A DNA stretch of 64,000 nt from Hemileia vastatrix (Eukaryota; Basidiomycota; Pucciniomycetes; Pucciniales; Zaghouaniaceae): the NCBI GenBank assembly GCA_030280995.1, contig JASXTE010000013.1, positions 15,110,501 through 15,174,500 of the forward strand, given 5' to 3'. Each line of letters begins with the position of its first letter. The stretch's first letter is position 1. A program made the position numbers and the translations under genes. The notes under the pieces were generated by a model. The model was not told the DNA's origin. It worked only from the letters and a program-made list of their open reading frames with translations, and made no database searches. This document shows positions 20,921 to 33,606 of this stretch, in pieces.

Positions 20921-22003
20921 CACCTTCAGGAGATTATGGCTGGGAGACAAGGCCTGGCCTGATAACATTGTGCAAGTGTTGTATGTGCACCATGTAGTGG
21001 CAAATTAAAATGTCAGGTTCTGGTGAATTAATTAAAGTTATGTATAAATACCCTCATTTTTTGGGGTAGTTAGGGCTGATCAGTCTAATTTTGAAATCTC
21101 TCCTCAAGAAGAGATCCTGGATTGCAATAGGTCAGCTCACTTGGAGATAATTGAAGTGGATTCTCAATTATTTTCTGTTGATATTTCATTGGGATGTCAT
21201 TATGTGTTGGATTTTTCAACATGTTTATTATCTTTATCAAATTAATCTATAAAATTTAAAAATGGTTCAAAGGGAAAAATGGAATGTATTATGTTGGATA
21301 AAAGTTGGAAAGGGAATTTGGTTAATTATAGTGATATTAGTGAAGGATTATTTTATGGCCTCCAGAAAGTGGATAAACTGAAATTATCACATCAAAATCA
21401 ACAAAAAAATCTTAGTATAATTAATTCACAAAAAAAATATTGGTGATGATTCTATTTCTTTCCTCCAGAAAGAGGTTAAACAGCCAACTTTATTTACTGG
21501 TGATTTTGTGATGGAAGATGAAAGGGAAAAAGGTGTTGGAAAATTATATGATAAATTAGACAAAGGAAAAGGGGGTGGTAGTGATAAAAATAGAAATATA
21601 TAAAATAAAAGTAATGTTTAAAAGTAAAAAAAATAATATATATATATATATATATGTATATATGTAGTATTTTGATATAAGAATTTTATATATATAGCTT
21701 TTTATAGTTTCTTTATAATTTTTAGAAGAAGCCTGAAGAATTAATGAAGTTTCCCTTTAAATGAAGATGGCACAGTGAAGTTTTCAGGAGAGGCTCTATT
21801 AAATATTTCAACCTCTTCAAATTGACAACCTTATCTATGGTCACACCAAGTGGCCAATTTAAATTGACATTTCAAAACTTTCTCTCTTGGGAATACCTCT
21901 TCCCATTTTTTTGGTGGATAATCCTTTCAATGGGCCAAGTTAATATTGAAAATATAATATAGTTGTTAAGAAACCTCATTAAATTTCACCATATTTGAAG
22001 AGG
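20921..22003. other. Element F spacer, pol missing
   Basis: The first 250 bases match the E region after its gag stop (GGGCTGATCA and TAGGTCAGCTC...TTGGAGATA). After that the pol homology that E shows from 61395 on is not found. A (TA)n run lies at about 21630-21660. Confidence 0.6.
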
Positions 22004-24543
22004 GATCTGGATCAGGGATAAAATAAGCATATGGAGGATAACAGGATCCAAAAGAATATAGAACAGGTCATCAATAAAAATTGAGAGAAATATTTGAAAG
22101 AATAATGAAAATATCAATTGCTTACTATAGTCAACTGTGTCAATCTCAAGATTTAAAGGCAAGCTTGGCAGAAATTTTTCTTCAAGAAGGGAAGAGTATG
22201 GATCTTTAATGTTGTGGTATGAAGGTAGTTTTAGGAAGGTTAGGATGTCTCTGGAGGGAGCAGGGATTGGAGTCCTATTAAATGTTGGAATATTTATTTT
22301 CTTATGGAAAATTATTGGAGGAATAGGAGATCTGAGTCTTTTTAATGAAGAAGAGGAACAATGAGGGCTTCTATAATTAGGTTGAGGAAAAATAGGCTCT
22401 GTTATAGGAGGTGGATAGAAGGAAGAAGGAGAAGGAGAAACATCCAGAACTGACTTAGGTAGATTCAAAATCTCTTTTGGAGCAGTAGGAGTTCTAGGGA
22501 TGACATAATAGAGTCATGATTGGAGAGAAAGAGCAGCATAAAGAGAAAAAGGAGGTGGACACAGAGACTCAGAGTCAGAAGAAAGAATATTTAAAAAACC
22601 TGATGGTGTGAAAGGAGTAGGATTTTTAGAGGCGGATAATTTTTGAGAAGGAGTAGAAGGCTTGTCATTGGAGGTAAAGCTGGTAGTATGAATGGTGAAT
22701 GAGTCATATTTAAGGCCATAGAATTTCCTTTCTTTCTCAAAGCAGTTAAAAAAGGCCCTTTTGTAGGTATATCTTTTCTGGTTATAGGTGTAGGTGCACT
22801 CTTGATCAGAAAAGGAGCAGTAATTTTAGGCTTGGTCACTAGAAGCAGTGAAGTTGGAAGGAGTCATCTTCAAAATGTGAAAATTAGGATGGAAAGTATA
22901 ACCTGTATAGGAAAATAAGAAAAGGATAAAAATGTGGTGAAAATAGGCTCAAGAACAGTAGTAGGCAGTTGGAATTGACACAACTATTGGTCCACTATTA
23001 CTTAAAACTAAAAATGAACTATAGGATTTGGTCCTCTATGACCTTAAACTGGAAACAAACATCAAAATGTCAATCATTGGTCCCCTATGACCTTAAACTA
23101 GAAAATAACTTTCACTTTGGTCCACTAAGACTATGAACTGGAAATTGATTAAAATTTTGGATTTCAAGGATCTCAGGAGGGAATTTTAATCAAGTGAGAT
23201 ATTCAATTCAGTCATTTTTAATTTATACCTGGCTCATCAGTACTCAGATTTATTCACTCATTTGGACAACTCAGTCATTAATAAAAACAGTACAATTAAC
23301 TTTAGGCAACAAAGATGTCATTAAATGGAGTAATTTAGGATTAAAGAGGGATGGAAATGTTAAAGGCTATTGATGAAGATTTTTAAAAGTTAAAACTAAA
23401 TATGTTAAGAATGTCTGAATAATTATAATTTATGATAAAAGTAAGGGTGATTTTAAAGGGTTTGAAATTTATTTGAATTTTGTGATGCTAAATCATAGAA
23501 GAAGGATATGATTTAGATTTAGTGAGTCTTTTGGTAGAATATTTAGGTGGAATCTTTGTGGAATTTATGGAGAGAATGGAATAATAGTATTTGGCTCAGG
23601 GGGAAGCCCAATGGGAATGGAATAAAAATATATGGCTCATTAGGGAGGCCTGCTCTCTCATGCTGTGAAAAAAATGGAGACCAGTAGAGGAGAGTCTGAA
23701 GGGATTAAAACCTTTCTCTCAGTAGTGGAATGATCACAAGGAAAATATGGTTTATTAAAATTTATTTAAAATCTGAAAAATTTGAAAGAATTAAAATCGA
23801 CCAGACAATAATATTTATCAGCATCAAAAAGAATTAAAGAATTATAGTTTCAAGAATAGAAGAAAATTAAAATAAATAATCCCTTTGGAATATTTCAACA
23901 TCATTATCAAAGCTTTGCATCAAAATTCTTCTCTTCATTAAATCTTCAGTACTATTAGCAGTGGTTTCCTGAAAATAAGTTAAAAATTTACGCTTCATAT
24001 CATCACAAAAATCAAGAAAGATATATTTATAAAACTTAGGATAATGATTAATTTAATCATTCTTCATCTGGCCAACATTATCTCTATTGGTGATTTAAAT
24101 AGCTTAGGAGTTTGAAGAGATAGTAGTTGAATTTGGAGTCAATAGGAGAATCACTAAATTAAAATAAAAAATTAACTTTTTGAGCCAGGAAATAATGTTT
24201 CAGGAAAACTGAAATAAGAAACTTGAATAATAGGATTAGGATCTTAAGATGGAGGAGGAAGCCCAGGATTGGGTTTAGATGAAGAAACTGTTTTGGCCTT
24301 TATATTACAAAAGAAGGTGGGAACTTCTTATTATCTCTTTTTAGAGCTAGTAGGATCAGGAAGAGTGGCTGGTCCAGTATAGAAATTAGTTCTGGAAGGT
24401 ATAATTGGAATGTTACACTTGATTTTATTAAGCCTGAAAAGATCACAGGCAGTTCTTCCAGGAAGACCAGGGTTAGAAATCAAACAAAGAACCTGGTATT
24501 TGGCACAAAGTTCACATGGGACATCAAGGTCATTTGATTACGT
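22004..24543 (-). pseudogene. Antisense Zn2Cys6-like gene in element F (decayed)
   Basis: Runs against the element, just upstream of the 3' LTR. Near 24540-24430 the minus strand encodes CELCAKYQVLC, twelve residues, then CDLFRLNKIKC: CX2CX6CX12CX2FX6C, the fungal Zn2Cys6 spacing with the fifth Cys changed to Phe. Downstream pieces are Pro/Ser-rich (22840-22590 and 22468-22004, with SPSPSSFYPPPITEP and SSLKRLRSPIPP). Stops and shifts interrupt them, and their belonging to one gene is inferred. Zn2Cys6 domains bind DNA in fungal regulators. Element B has an antisense gene with identical spacing at the same relative place. Confidence 0.5.
22985..23155. repeat. Short tandem repeat in element F
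   Basis: Three to four units of about 60 bases around TTGGTCC-CTATGACCTTAAACTGGAAA. Confidence 0.7.
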
Positions 24544-24693
24544 ATTGATGATGATATTGATTTAAAATTAAAATGATGGAAATACTTAGGACTAGTTAAG
24601 GAAATTTATTGAAGAGGATTATGAGAGGATGAATATGTGTTTGATCAATTATGAAAAATAAAAGAATGGGGAAATTCTTCATTGGAGGGAGGG

Positions 24694-25722
24694 TGTGGTA
24701 GTCTGAAGTTCAGTAGGGAGATTTGTTTATTACAAAAGGATTTTTGTAAAAAACTACTGATATTAGAAAGGCCAATCTAATTGTTAAATGGTTAAATTAA
24801 AGAAATTGAGTATTAAAAGTAGTTAAAAGGGGTAAATATTTATGGGTCAAGATTTAACAAATAATTACTGGACACAAAATGAAAAAATAGGTTTAAAATT
24901 GAATGAGGATAAAAAAATATTTTTGGTTATTTTTTAATTTTCATAATTTACTTAGCTTTGATAATGTTTTACTAGGCGAATAGGGCTTCACAGATTACAA
25001 AAATTAGAATGAATTTTAAATAAGAAGTAGCTCTATCATCTGCAATTTTTCTAGATCTTTTATTGATATTTTAAAGGTTCTAATTGCTTACAGAAGCCCA
25101 TACAAGCTCCGTATAAACTCCAGTGATATCCGGATGAGCTCCAGAATTCTCTGGCTAGGAAAAAAAGGGCACATGAAATACTGTGTCTATAAATCCCGTA
25201 GACTCAAAATTAGACATCATCAGACATAAAATCAATCAGTAACTCAAAAAGTAACCACAACAATGTATATTATAAAAATTATTATTATTTTCATAACAAA
25301 TTAAAAAATTGTAATACCCTTATAAAATAAAACTTTTAAATAAAAATATATTAAATTCACTCAAAATCATGTATATTAACTTATAGAGTACCATTCTAAA
25401 AGTCTCATCATAAGGGATTTTAATTTAACAACTAAATCATGAAAAAATAAAAGCTTCATAAAAACATGTTTTTCAATAATTTATATAACTTTTCTGAATA
25501 CATCTTCACTGTTGTGATTCTCAAACTCTTTAAAACAAACACTGATTCTACATCTCAATTCTGTTAATAACAAATATTTTATTGGTCATTTCATATCAAG
25601 TAAATATTATAGCTTGGTTAATTGTGAACTCTTTATTTACTTAAAGGGACACAGTTTTCTTCAGTTGATCCAACTCCCTTGGATTCTGCTTACAGCACGG
25701 CAAATGTAAGAGTCTTTCTACA
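24694..25722 (+). repeat. 3' LTR of element F
   Basis: Starts TGTGGTAGTCTGAAG and ends TCTTTCTACA. Preceded by a purine-rich GGAGGGAGGG, the likely polypurine tract. Followed by the ACAG duplication. Confidence 0.85.
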
Positions 25723-26330
25723 ACAGATTCTGAGTCTGAGGATTCAATAGTTTAGGGTTTTTAAAAAGGCCCACTTCTAAATCTTGCTTCCCTCAAAAAT
25801 GTCAGTTCCCAATAATAAGTCTGTCCAGATTTACAACCTATACCTGCACAAACAGCCTCACCTTTTCTGATAGACTCTGAATAGTTATTCATTAACCCAT
25901 TTTTCTTCTTTCTATATTTCCTTTAAGTTATAGGAACTAAAAATTAAACACAAAAACAATTATAATTTCAATGAATATTTAAATAAAATGGTAAGAAATA
26001 TTTATTATTGTAAATAAATCTGTAATAGAGACTTAGTTTCTTAAAGAACTCACCTGTATATTTTAACTCACTTTTCCTTTCTGGATTCCTATAGTGTTTA
26101 AAAGTTATTTTCTTGATCACCATAATTATTTGGAGAGAAAAAACAATATGATAAAAAGGAGATAGAGCAGGGATGGCTTGAGAAGACCCGATACCTGGTA
26201 TAATCAAAGAAACAGGTTGATTTGAAAAATAATAATGATTAAAAGAAGATTTTGTTCTAGCAGATGGAAAATAAGTAGGAAAGTGAGGTGGTGTCCTTTA
26301 TTTTAATACTCTTTTATTATATATTTTATA
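25723..26330 (-). pseudogene. Tet/JBP-like oxygenase of H2, N-terminal part
   Basis: Upstream part of the gene cut by element F. The minus strand shows KGEAVCAGIGCKSGQTYYWE and further coding-like pieces to about 26330. Across the insertion the frame PQTQNL joins directly to YLSNGIYNFSEQG when one ACAG copy is removed, which is good evidence that both pieces are one gene. Stops are frequent and the true start was not found. Confidence 0.5.
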
Positions 26331-26371
26331 GAAGTCACATTGCCTATTTTTAGAAATAATAATTATTATTT

Positions 26372-26662
26372 AGTTTCTCCCAGCCACAGGAGCCTGGCTG
26401 GGAGACCAGTGGGTGGGTTATTTTGCTTCCAAACAGCACCAAAATCACTCTTTCTTTAATTTTTTTTTACTATATCAATTTTTTTCTATTTATTTTCTCC
26501 CAGCCAGAGGAGCCTAGCTGGGAGACCTAAAGGTGATGTTTCTGCTAGACAGCAGCAACATTACTTTCTTTTTAAAATTTTTTTTATCTATATTCTCCAA
26601 GCCAGAGCAGCCTGGTTGGGAGACCTGCAGGTGATGAAGCTGCTGTTCAGCAGCAACATTGC
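26372..26662. repeat. Three hairpin repeat units (about 110 bp each)
   Basis: Units near 26378, 26497 and 26593 each contain CTCCCAGCCAGAGGAGCCT-GCTGGGAGACC, a strong stem (CTCCCAGC with GCTGGGAG) with a 10-12 base loop. Each is followed by a second smaller element around GCTGCTGTTCAGCAGCAAC. Between units the sequence is T-rich. No coding content. Confidence 0.85.
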
Positions 26663-27334
26663 TCACTTTTCACCTTAAATTAAAAAAATAAAAAAAAACA
26701 GAAAGACAAAAAAAACAAAAAACAAAAAAAAGTAATAAAAAATAAAAACAAAAAACAAAAAACAAAAAGAAGTATAGTTTGAGTCAAAAAATTTAAATAA
26801 ACTTTATCTTTGGATAAATAGTATCTAGCTGATATGTATGACATGAAAGATTAATCATTAAATTTTTTATTTTATTAATTTCCCTGAGAAATGCTCCTCT
26901 GGAAGTGAGATGCATAGGAAATGAAGCTTTCTTAATAGTAGTGGAAAAGTTTGGATATAATTTCTCTTTCTTTCCCATTTATCTTCTTTAGAGCCGCTAA
27001 ATCATATCAAAATAGAAACAAAAATTAAATAAAAAACTTGTATTTATTTAATAAAAATACCAACTAATTCATACTACAAAAATAGACCAATAAAAACTTC
27101 CTTAAAAACAAACAAGCTAAAATTAAATAAAGAAACTCATAAGTTGATTAGTGTTTAGGATTATAAGGGATGAATAATAATGAAAAAACGATGTAAAAAA
27201 TAAGAAAACTAAGAAAATTCTAAGTGATAATTTTAGAAAATGAAAAGAAAATAATAAAAAATATTAGAATTTCCTTTAAAATTTGTCTTAGGATTGCATG
27301 CCTCTCCTGAACCATTTGTAAATTTTTAAATCCT
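26663..27334. other. A-rich and AT-rich spacer of H2
   Basis: A CAAAAA-type A-rich tract (26685-26770) and AT-rich sequence. A 61-codon minus-strand frame at 26793-26978 has no recognisable similarity and may be chance. Confidence 0.5.
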
Positions 27335-27906
27335 TCATGAGTTGGAGATGAAGTGGATATCCTGTAATGTATGATTTATTGCTTGATATTTTGATTGTAT
27401 AAAAAAGATCTCTGAATCATGATTTTCTGGAAAAATATGAGCCACATTTTTAGTGCTCTCTTCATTGTTTAATTGAAACTTGTTGTTATTATAATTCTCC
27501 TGAAAAATCATGCTGTGAAGAATGATTGCACAGTTCATAAAATCATGAATTTTTGCTATGTGCCACAAGCAGAATGGCTTTGAAATTATACTGCAACATG
27601 CTTTTAGAGCACCAAAAATCATGCTTAATATCTTTTATGAAAGCAGTATAGAGGGTCTGATAATGCCTACCAGCATCATCTTGAAGATGGTGAAGTGGCT
27701 TAACAAAAACAGGCCAAGTTGGATAAATCTCATCAACAAGATAGTATGCATGAGTGTACTGATTGCTGTTTACATTAAAATGAGCTTCATCTTCTTTTCC
27801 TATAGAATCAATCAAGAGAAAAGCTTGTATAATATTTTTCTACATGATATTACACACCAGATATAGAATTCTAAAACAAATTACTACAATTCAACACATT
27901 AATATT
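27335..27906 (-). pseudogene. Plant-transposon-type Harbinger transposase of H2, C-terminal half
   Basis: Belongs to the gene whose N-terminal half is at 35984-36840; element B separates them. Visible family marks are YYLVDEIYPTWPVFVKPLHH, DIKHDFWCSKSMLQYNF and CAIILHSMIFQE, as in the plant transposon protein family of PIF/Harbinger. The catalytic Glu position of the family (near the ERAFGVLQ-type motif) reads KHDFWCSKSML here, so it looks lost. Further changes include a stop after NCSNLF, close to the insertion, and a frame shift near 27600. Confidence 0.75.
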
Positions 27907-28715
27907 TGTCACGCGCCATGTGACACTCGAGGCAAAAGCAGCTCATTAAATCAATAATACAGAGGTCTAAATCCATACTCAAAGCGCAGAAAGCAATTCT
28001 CCATAGCAACTGCGACTTTCCTTTGTGTACTCACTATTCAACCGTGCTAGTCTAGACTATAAATCTAAATTAGTCAACCTCTCAATATTGTGTCTCAGTC
28101 TTTTCCTCAATAAGCGATGCACAGCGCAACAGTCAATGTAATAGTACACTAAAAGGTCTATTAAATGTCTGTGAATTATTAAAAGGGGTAGTGAGCATGG
28201 ACAGAATGGATAGTGGAGGATTAAAGGGTTCACGGATGTTAGTGAGGAGGGTCCAGGTGTAATGGATGTATTTTTAATGGTCTGTGGTGTGCGGAATAGT
28301 GGATTGATATGAGGTCAATGCGAGGAGGAGTAAAAAATATAAAAGGGGTTGGGATTTTGGTTTGACATTCTTTAGAACTAAATTATAAAACATATATATA
28401 GTTAATAGTGGTAAAGCTTTAATTTAAATCATTATTATTGTATCTTTACTTATTCTCTCAGTAATCATTTCTAAATCCTAAATCTTTGAGTATTGAGTTT
28501 CCAACCCTTCGTGAGATTTTAAGAACTTTAATATTACCTATAAATTATATTAGACTTCTTCTCAAGCATATCTCGAAGCAGTAGCTCTTCCTTCAAGTCA
28601 TCTTCAAATCACTTTCTCAAACATTTCCTCCGTGCATCAAAGAAGTTCCTAAACTCTCCCTCCATCTCACTTCCAGGAACACCTTTGACCTTTATGCGTA
28701 GGTCTTCCGGTGACA
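27907..28715 (+). repeat. 5' LTR of element B
   Basis: Starts TGTCACGCGCCATGTGACAC and ends GGTGACA. A TATAAAAGGGG near 28338 is a plausible promoter. Confidence 0.9.
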
Positions 28716-28817
28716 GTATAATTTAATTCTCCATAGTTCTCATTCTTTGCACTACTACGTCCCTTTTCAGGTGTTTTCTAAATTCTTAAAAAGGCACCTG
28801 TTCAACGCACTCCTCCT

Positions 28818-29957
28818 ATGGGCGCTTATACTAGAGCTCGCGCCAGAGGCAGGCCAACAGCCACCCGTCCTGTTTCCCACACTCACTCTTGGAGCCACTA
28901 AACCTAATGGAATGGCAACATTCAGTTCAATCTGTAGAAGACATCCCACAAGATTTTGATGACTCTATTGAGAATGAAGAAGGAGAGGATACAATGCACG
29001 AGGCACCATCCGCCCCTGCTAATCACCCTTCTGGAAAACCTTCAGAACCTAGATCATTAATTCTCTGGAAGATTTAATGAGACTTTTCATGAAGACCCTT
29101 TCAAATTCAACATCTTCAGAGGGATCTAAATTCAAAACTCCTTCTATAAAATCTCCAGATAAATTCGATGGAGATCATCCAGACAGATTGCGGCCCTTCT
29201 TGCAAACCTGAAAGCTCCTGTTCCATAATGACCCTCGAATCTTCAATAACGACCAATCAAAGGTTGTTTACGCTTCTTCATTCCTAGCGGGAAAAGCAGC
29301 AAGATGGTTCAAACCTTATCTTCTCATGCTCTCTTTGACCGAAACCCACTTACTTATTAATAACTGGGAAAAGTTTGAAGACCAACTCTTCACGTTGTTT
29401 GGTGACCCTAACAAAATTGACAATGCAGAAATTGAACTTGACTTTCTTCGCATGAGTGATAATGGTAAAGCCTCTGAATATATCTCGAACTTCAGAGCAC
29501 TTCAAACTCAAGTAGGTTGGAATGATGCTGCCCTCAAGTATCATTTCAAAAAAAGACTTCCTTTGAGGATTCTGGATCAGTTAAATCTTCACAGTCAGAA
29601 AATGACTACTTTAACAGATTTAATGGATCAAACCCTCGAAATCGACGGCGTTTACCAAGGACGACTTCAACATCGTCAATACGCCAACAAATCTCAAGGC
29701 CTAAATTTTAAATTGGGACCTTCTTCACACACACTTACAACTCAATCCAAACCCAATAAGGGAAAGGACAAGCCTCGACCCAAAAGCTCGACCCCAGGCG
29801 ATATCAGAAAAATACTGGATCCTAAAGGGGAACTTAAAGAAGCTGAGGAAGAGAAGAGCGGATAATGGGTTATGTATGTATTGTGGGGGTAAGCACAAGC
29901 TGGAATATTGTGTAAAGTTGAAGGAAAGAGAAGGTACTAGATCAAAGTCAAAAAACT
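28818..29957 (+). pseudogene. Gag of element B (broken)
   Basis: ATG 28818 starts a basic leader (MGAYTRARARGRPTATRP); a shift leads into the acidic segment at 28889-29077. The capsid (retrotrans_gag) region 29120-29650 includes GKAARWFKPYLL, WEKFEDQLFTLFGDPNK and ASEYISNFRALQTQ. After another shift a zinc knuckle appears near 29876 (CMYCGGKHKLEYC, CX2CX3HX4C). Gag would form the particle and bind RNA. Stops near 29211 and 29865 break it. Confidence 0.85.
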
Positions 29958-29973
29958 AGTAGATAGTTTACTT

Positions 29974-32900
29974 GTGTGCAAAGCAAACTATCTTATCTCA
30001 CCCAGTGCACAGAGCCTCCATGTCTTAAGGACTGGAGTTGCCTTAAACCGCTTGAGATTCATTCTTTTTAAGGAGGATACCCCCTTCAGTTGTCTTATAG
30101 ACTCTGGAGCTTCAATTTCTTTTGTTAGTTTATCTTATGCCGAGAAGTTACAACTGAAATTTACAGATATCAATCGAACTCCAATTTACTTGGTCAAATC
30201 AGAGGAACCCAAATATTGGGTAAGTAAGAAAGTTTTATGGGTTTTCAACTTTCCGAACTTTCTCCCCTTTGAGTGGGAATTATCAGTCTTGGACGCCCCA
30301 AGGATGGACAATACCATTCTTGGCCATGACTTTTTAACGCACTGGAATCCTTAAATTGATTGGAAACGGGGATTAATCACCCCACGTACTAAGTATATTT
30401 CTGATTCATCAATGCAGGTCAATAGGGAGTTAAACAACCCGCCTGACAATGTCCTGCTAGAGGAAAAATCTCTGCCAGATGACTTGCAAGCATCTGATCC
30501 TTCTTTAAATGAGCAATTGGCTAACCCTTCTAGCTCAATGACTTCACTCAAAGAGGATTTAAATTGCCTTGAAGTAATCAAATTATGCTCTCTCAATACT
30601 GGTCTTCCCTCAACAGATTCTCTTGAAGATGATGAGGACGACCAAATAAAAGTTGAAGCCATTAAATCAACTCTACCAGAAATCTATCATGATTTCCTCG
30701 ATGTTTTCTCAATCCGCAAGGCCGATAAGTTACCACCTCATCAACCCTACGACCATCAAATAGAGTTAATAGGTCCAGTACCTCTGACAGGTCCTGTCTA
30801 TTCTTTGTCGAAGGACAAATCTCAAGTTCTTCAAGATTACATTGCAGAGAATGTAGCCTAAGGTTTCATCAGATCCAGTAAATCTCCAACCGGCTCCCCT
30901 GTTCTTTTTGTAAAGAAAAAAGATGGTAGTCTTAGGTTGTGTGTTGACAATAGAAAGCTCAACACAGTTACTAAGAAGAATGCATATCCTGTTCCTCCTA
31001 TGTCATTGCTTCTTACCCTTTTCAATGGTGCTAATTTCTTTTCTAAAATTGAGCTTAGAGGTGCTTACAATCTTATTTGCATTGCGGAAGGTCATGAACC
31101 ACTGACTGCAATGCGCACTAGATTTGGTAGTTTTGAATATTTAGTTATGCCTTTTGGATTGTGTAACACACCATCAACTTTTCAAACCTTTGTCAATGAC
31201 ATCTTTCAAGATGTTGTCAAAAAATTTGTTGTCGTCTATTTAGATGATATTTTAATTTTCTCGAAGACACTGGATGAACATATTCATCATGTTTGACAGG
31301 TTCTAAATTGACTTGGAGATCATGGTCTCTACGCCAAGCACAATAAATGGGAATTCCACCTTAAATCAATTGATTTTTTGGGTTTTAAGCTATCCACTGA
31401 TGGTTTAGTCATGGACAACAAAAAGGTCCAAAAAGTCCTGGAATGGCCTGAGACAAAAACCATTAAATCCCTCCAAGGATTTTTGGGTTTTGCAAATTTC
31501 TATAGAAGATTTATTAAAGATTACTCTAAAACTATTTCCAATCTTACTTCTCTTCTTAGAAAATATATTCCTTTTATTTTTACTTCTACAGCACAAAAGG
31601 AATTTGAAGCATTGAATACTGCATTTACCACAGCTCAAATTTTTCAACACTTTGATCCTTCTGCTTCAACAATTGTCAAGACAGATGCGAAAATTTATGC
31701 TATCGCAGGGGTCATTTCTCAATTAAATCCTGAAACAAAATTGTTTCATACTGTTGCTTTTGAGTCACGTAAACTCATTGCAGCAGATTTAAATTATGAA
31801 ATTCATGACAAAGAGCTTTTAGCTATTATTCATTGTCTTAAAAAATGGCGCTCTTTTCTTCTCAGCCTAGATAGTCCTTTTCAAATTTTAACAGACCATA
31901 ATGCTTTGAAATACTTCATGTCTTCCAAAGTGTTAATCAGGCGTCAAGCCAGGTGGGCTGAATTTCTGTCTGAATTTCCTTTTTCTATTTCCTATCGCCC
32001 AGGTAAGAACTGCATTGTCCCAGATATCTTGTCATGTCGGGATGGCGTTTACCCACAGCGGGGGGATAGATTTGCTGACATGAACCCAGTAAATGTGAAA
32101 TCAATTTTCAACGAATCAATGTTAACAACTCATCAACTTAATTCAATGACAATTCAATTGTTTCAAAATCCATTATCCAACATCCTCGAAGCTCAGTCAA
32201 AGAACAACTATTGTTTAGGGTTAAAAGACAAAATACTCTCGAAGAAAGGGGCCAAAATATTTGGTATTGAATCAGGTCTATTAGTTTTTGAAGGTAGAGT
32301 AGTCATACCTGACAACAATGAAAAAAAATTATGGATTTTCAATAGTCGACATGATTATCCATTAGCTGGTCATTTTGGGGTTGATAAGACCTACCATTTA
32401 ATAGAGAGGGATTTCTTCTGGCCAGGAATGACCAGAGAAATCAAAGCCTATATAAGATCTTGTTACAAATGTAATAGGAATAAGGCTCCCCGTCACCGGA
32501 AGCAAGGGTTGTTTCAACCACTTCCTATTCCCTCTAAACCTTGGGAATCTTTATCAATGGATTTTATTTCTCAACTTCCTCTTTCTAATAATTTTGATGC
32601 TATATTAGTAATAGTAGATAGATTTTCAAAGATGTCTATTTTTATTAAAACCACTACTACTGCTACAGCAGAATATTTGTCAAAATTGTTTCTAGAACAT
32701 GTATTTTCCAAACATGGCTTACCTAATGCTTTTATTTCAGATAGAGGCTCATTTTTTGTATCCACATTCTGGACTCAACTGTGTCAACAACTCAATATCA
32801 CGAGGAATCTCTCCACAGCCTATCATCCTGAAACCGATGGGCAAACGGAAAGGGTCAACCAAATCCTCGAACAATGCCTTTGAATGTATGTCAGTTACCA

Positions 32901-33606
32901 ACTAGACGATTGGACCACGTGGTTACCATTGGCTGAATTTGCTTATAATAATTCGACTCATTCTTCGACACAACAATCTCCTTTCAAAACTGTTTATGGA
33001 AGACATCCTTGATTCAACTCAATCCATGTAGGAACAAGTCATCCTGCTGAAAATTATCTTCAAACCATATCACGACTCCAAGAGGAACATAAATCAAATT
33101 TGGAATTAGCGATTCAAAGGTACAAGGAACAGGCCAACAAACATCAACAATCTGCTCCTTCTTTTAAACCAGGCAACAAAGTATGGCTCGATGCATGAAA
33201 CATTCGAACGACTTGACCATCAAAGAAACTAGCTGAAAAGCGCTTGGGACCATTCAAAATTGACTCTGAAGTCTCTAAAACTGCATTTCAACTCAAGCTA
33301 CCTCCTAAATGGCAGGCTATTCACCCTGTTTTCCACGTATCTCTCCTGGAACTGGCTCGAGAAACATACCCGGGCAAGAACCAACCTCCTCCAGAACCGG
33401 TAAAAGTAGAAGACCATCTAGAGTGGGAAGTAAGCTGTATTTTTGATTTAAGAATGCGCAAGGGGAAACTTCAATACCTTGTGAAATGGGAAGGCTTCCT
33501 TGATGATTCAGACAAAACATCCTGGGAACCAGCCATCAATGTTTCTAACGCCCCTGAACTTCTAAAATCTTTTCATTCTAAATATCCTTTAGAGCCAAAA
33601 CCTTAA
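29974..33606 (+). pseudogene. Pol of element B: protease, RT, RNase H, integrase, chromodomain
   Basis: Domains in order: aspartic protease (CLIDSGASISFVSL, about 30090), reverse transcriptase ([14 protein letters not shown] and [11 protein letters not shown], about 31145-31270), RNase H (TDAKIYAIAGVISQL and NYEIHDKELLAI, about 31680-31860), integrase zinc finger (HDYPLAGHF...CYKCNRNK, about 32350-32475), integrase core (MDFISQLP, ISDRGSFF, HPETDGQTERVNQ, about 32555-32860) and a C-terminal chromodomain (YLVKWEGFLDDSDKTSWEP, about 33475-33535). Stops occur at 30352, 30859, 31294, 32881 and several places between 33010 and 33230, mostly TGA. The chromodomain would direct integration to chromatin. 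Confidence 0.93.

Larger units (their letters stand above)
17225..25722 (+). mobile_element. LTR retrotransposon F (Ty3/gypsy, E-like family), pol-less
   Basis: Bounded by direct LTRs (17225-18346 and 24694-25722), both starting TGTGGTAGTCT and ending TCTTTCTACA, with a 4-bp duplication ACAG outside (17221-17224 and 25723-25726). The 5' side has a primer site and a gag-protease frame homologous to element E. No reverse transcriptase or integrase is recognisable; the 3' half instead carries an antisense gene. F lies in the Tet-like gene of H2, whose coding frame is continuous across the empty site. Confidence 0.9.

Noticed and set aside
28767..28959. Overlapping frames at the start of element B gag
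   Set aside because: Alternative frames of a decayed gag leader.
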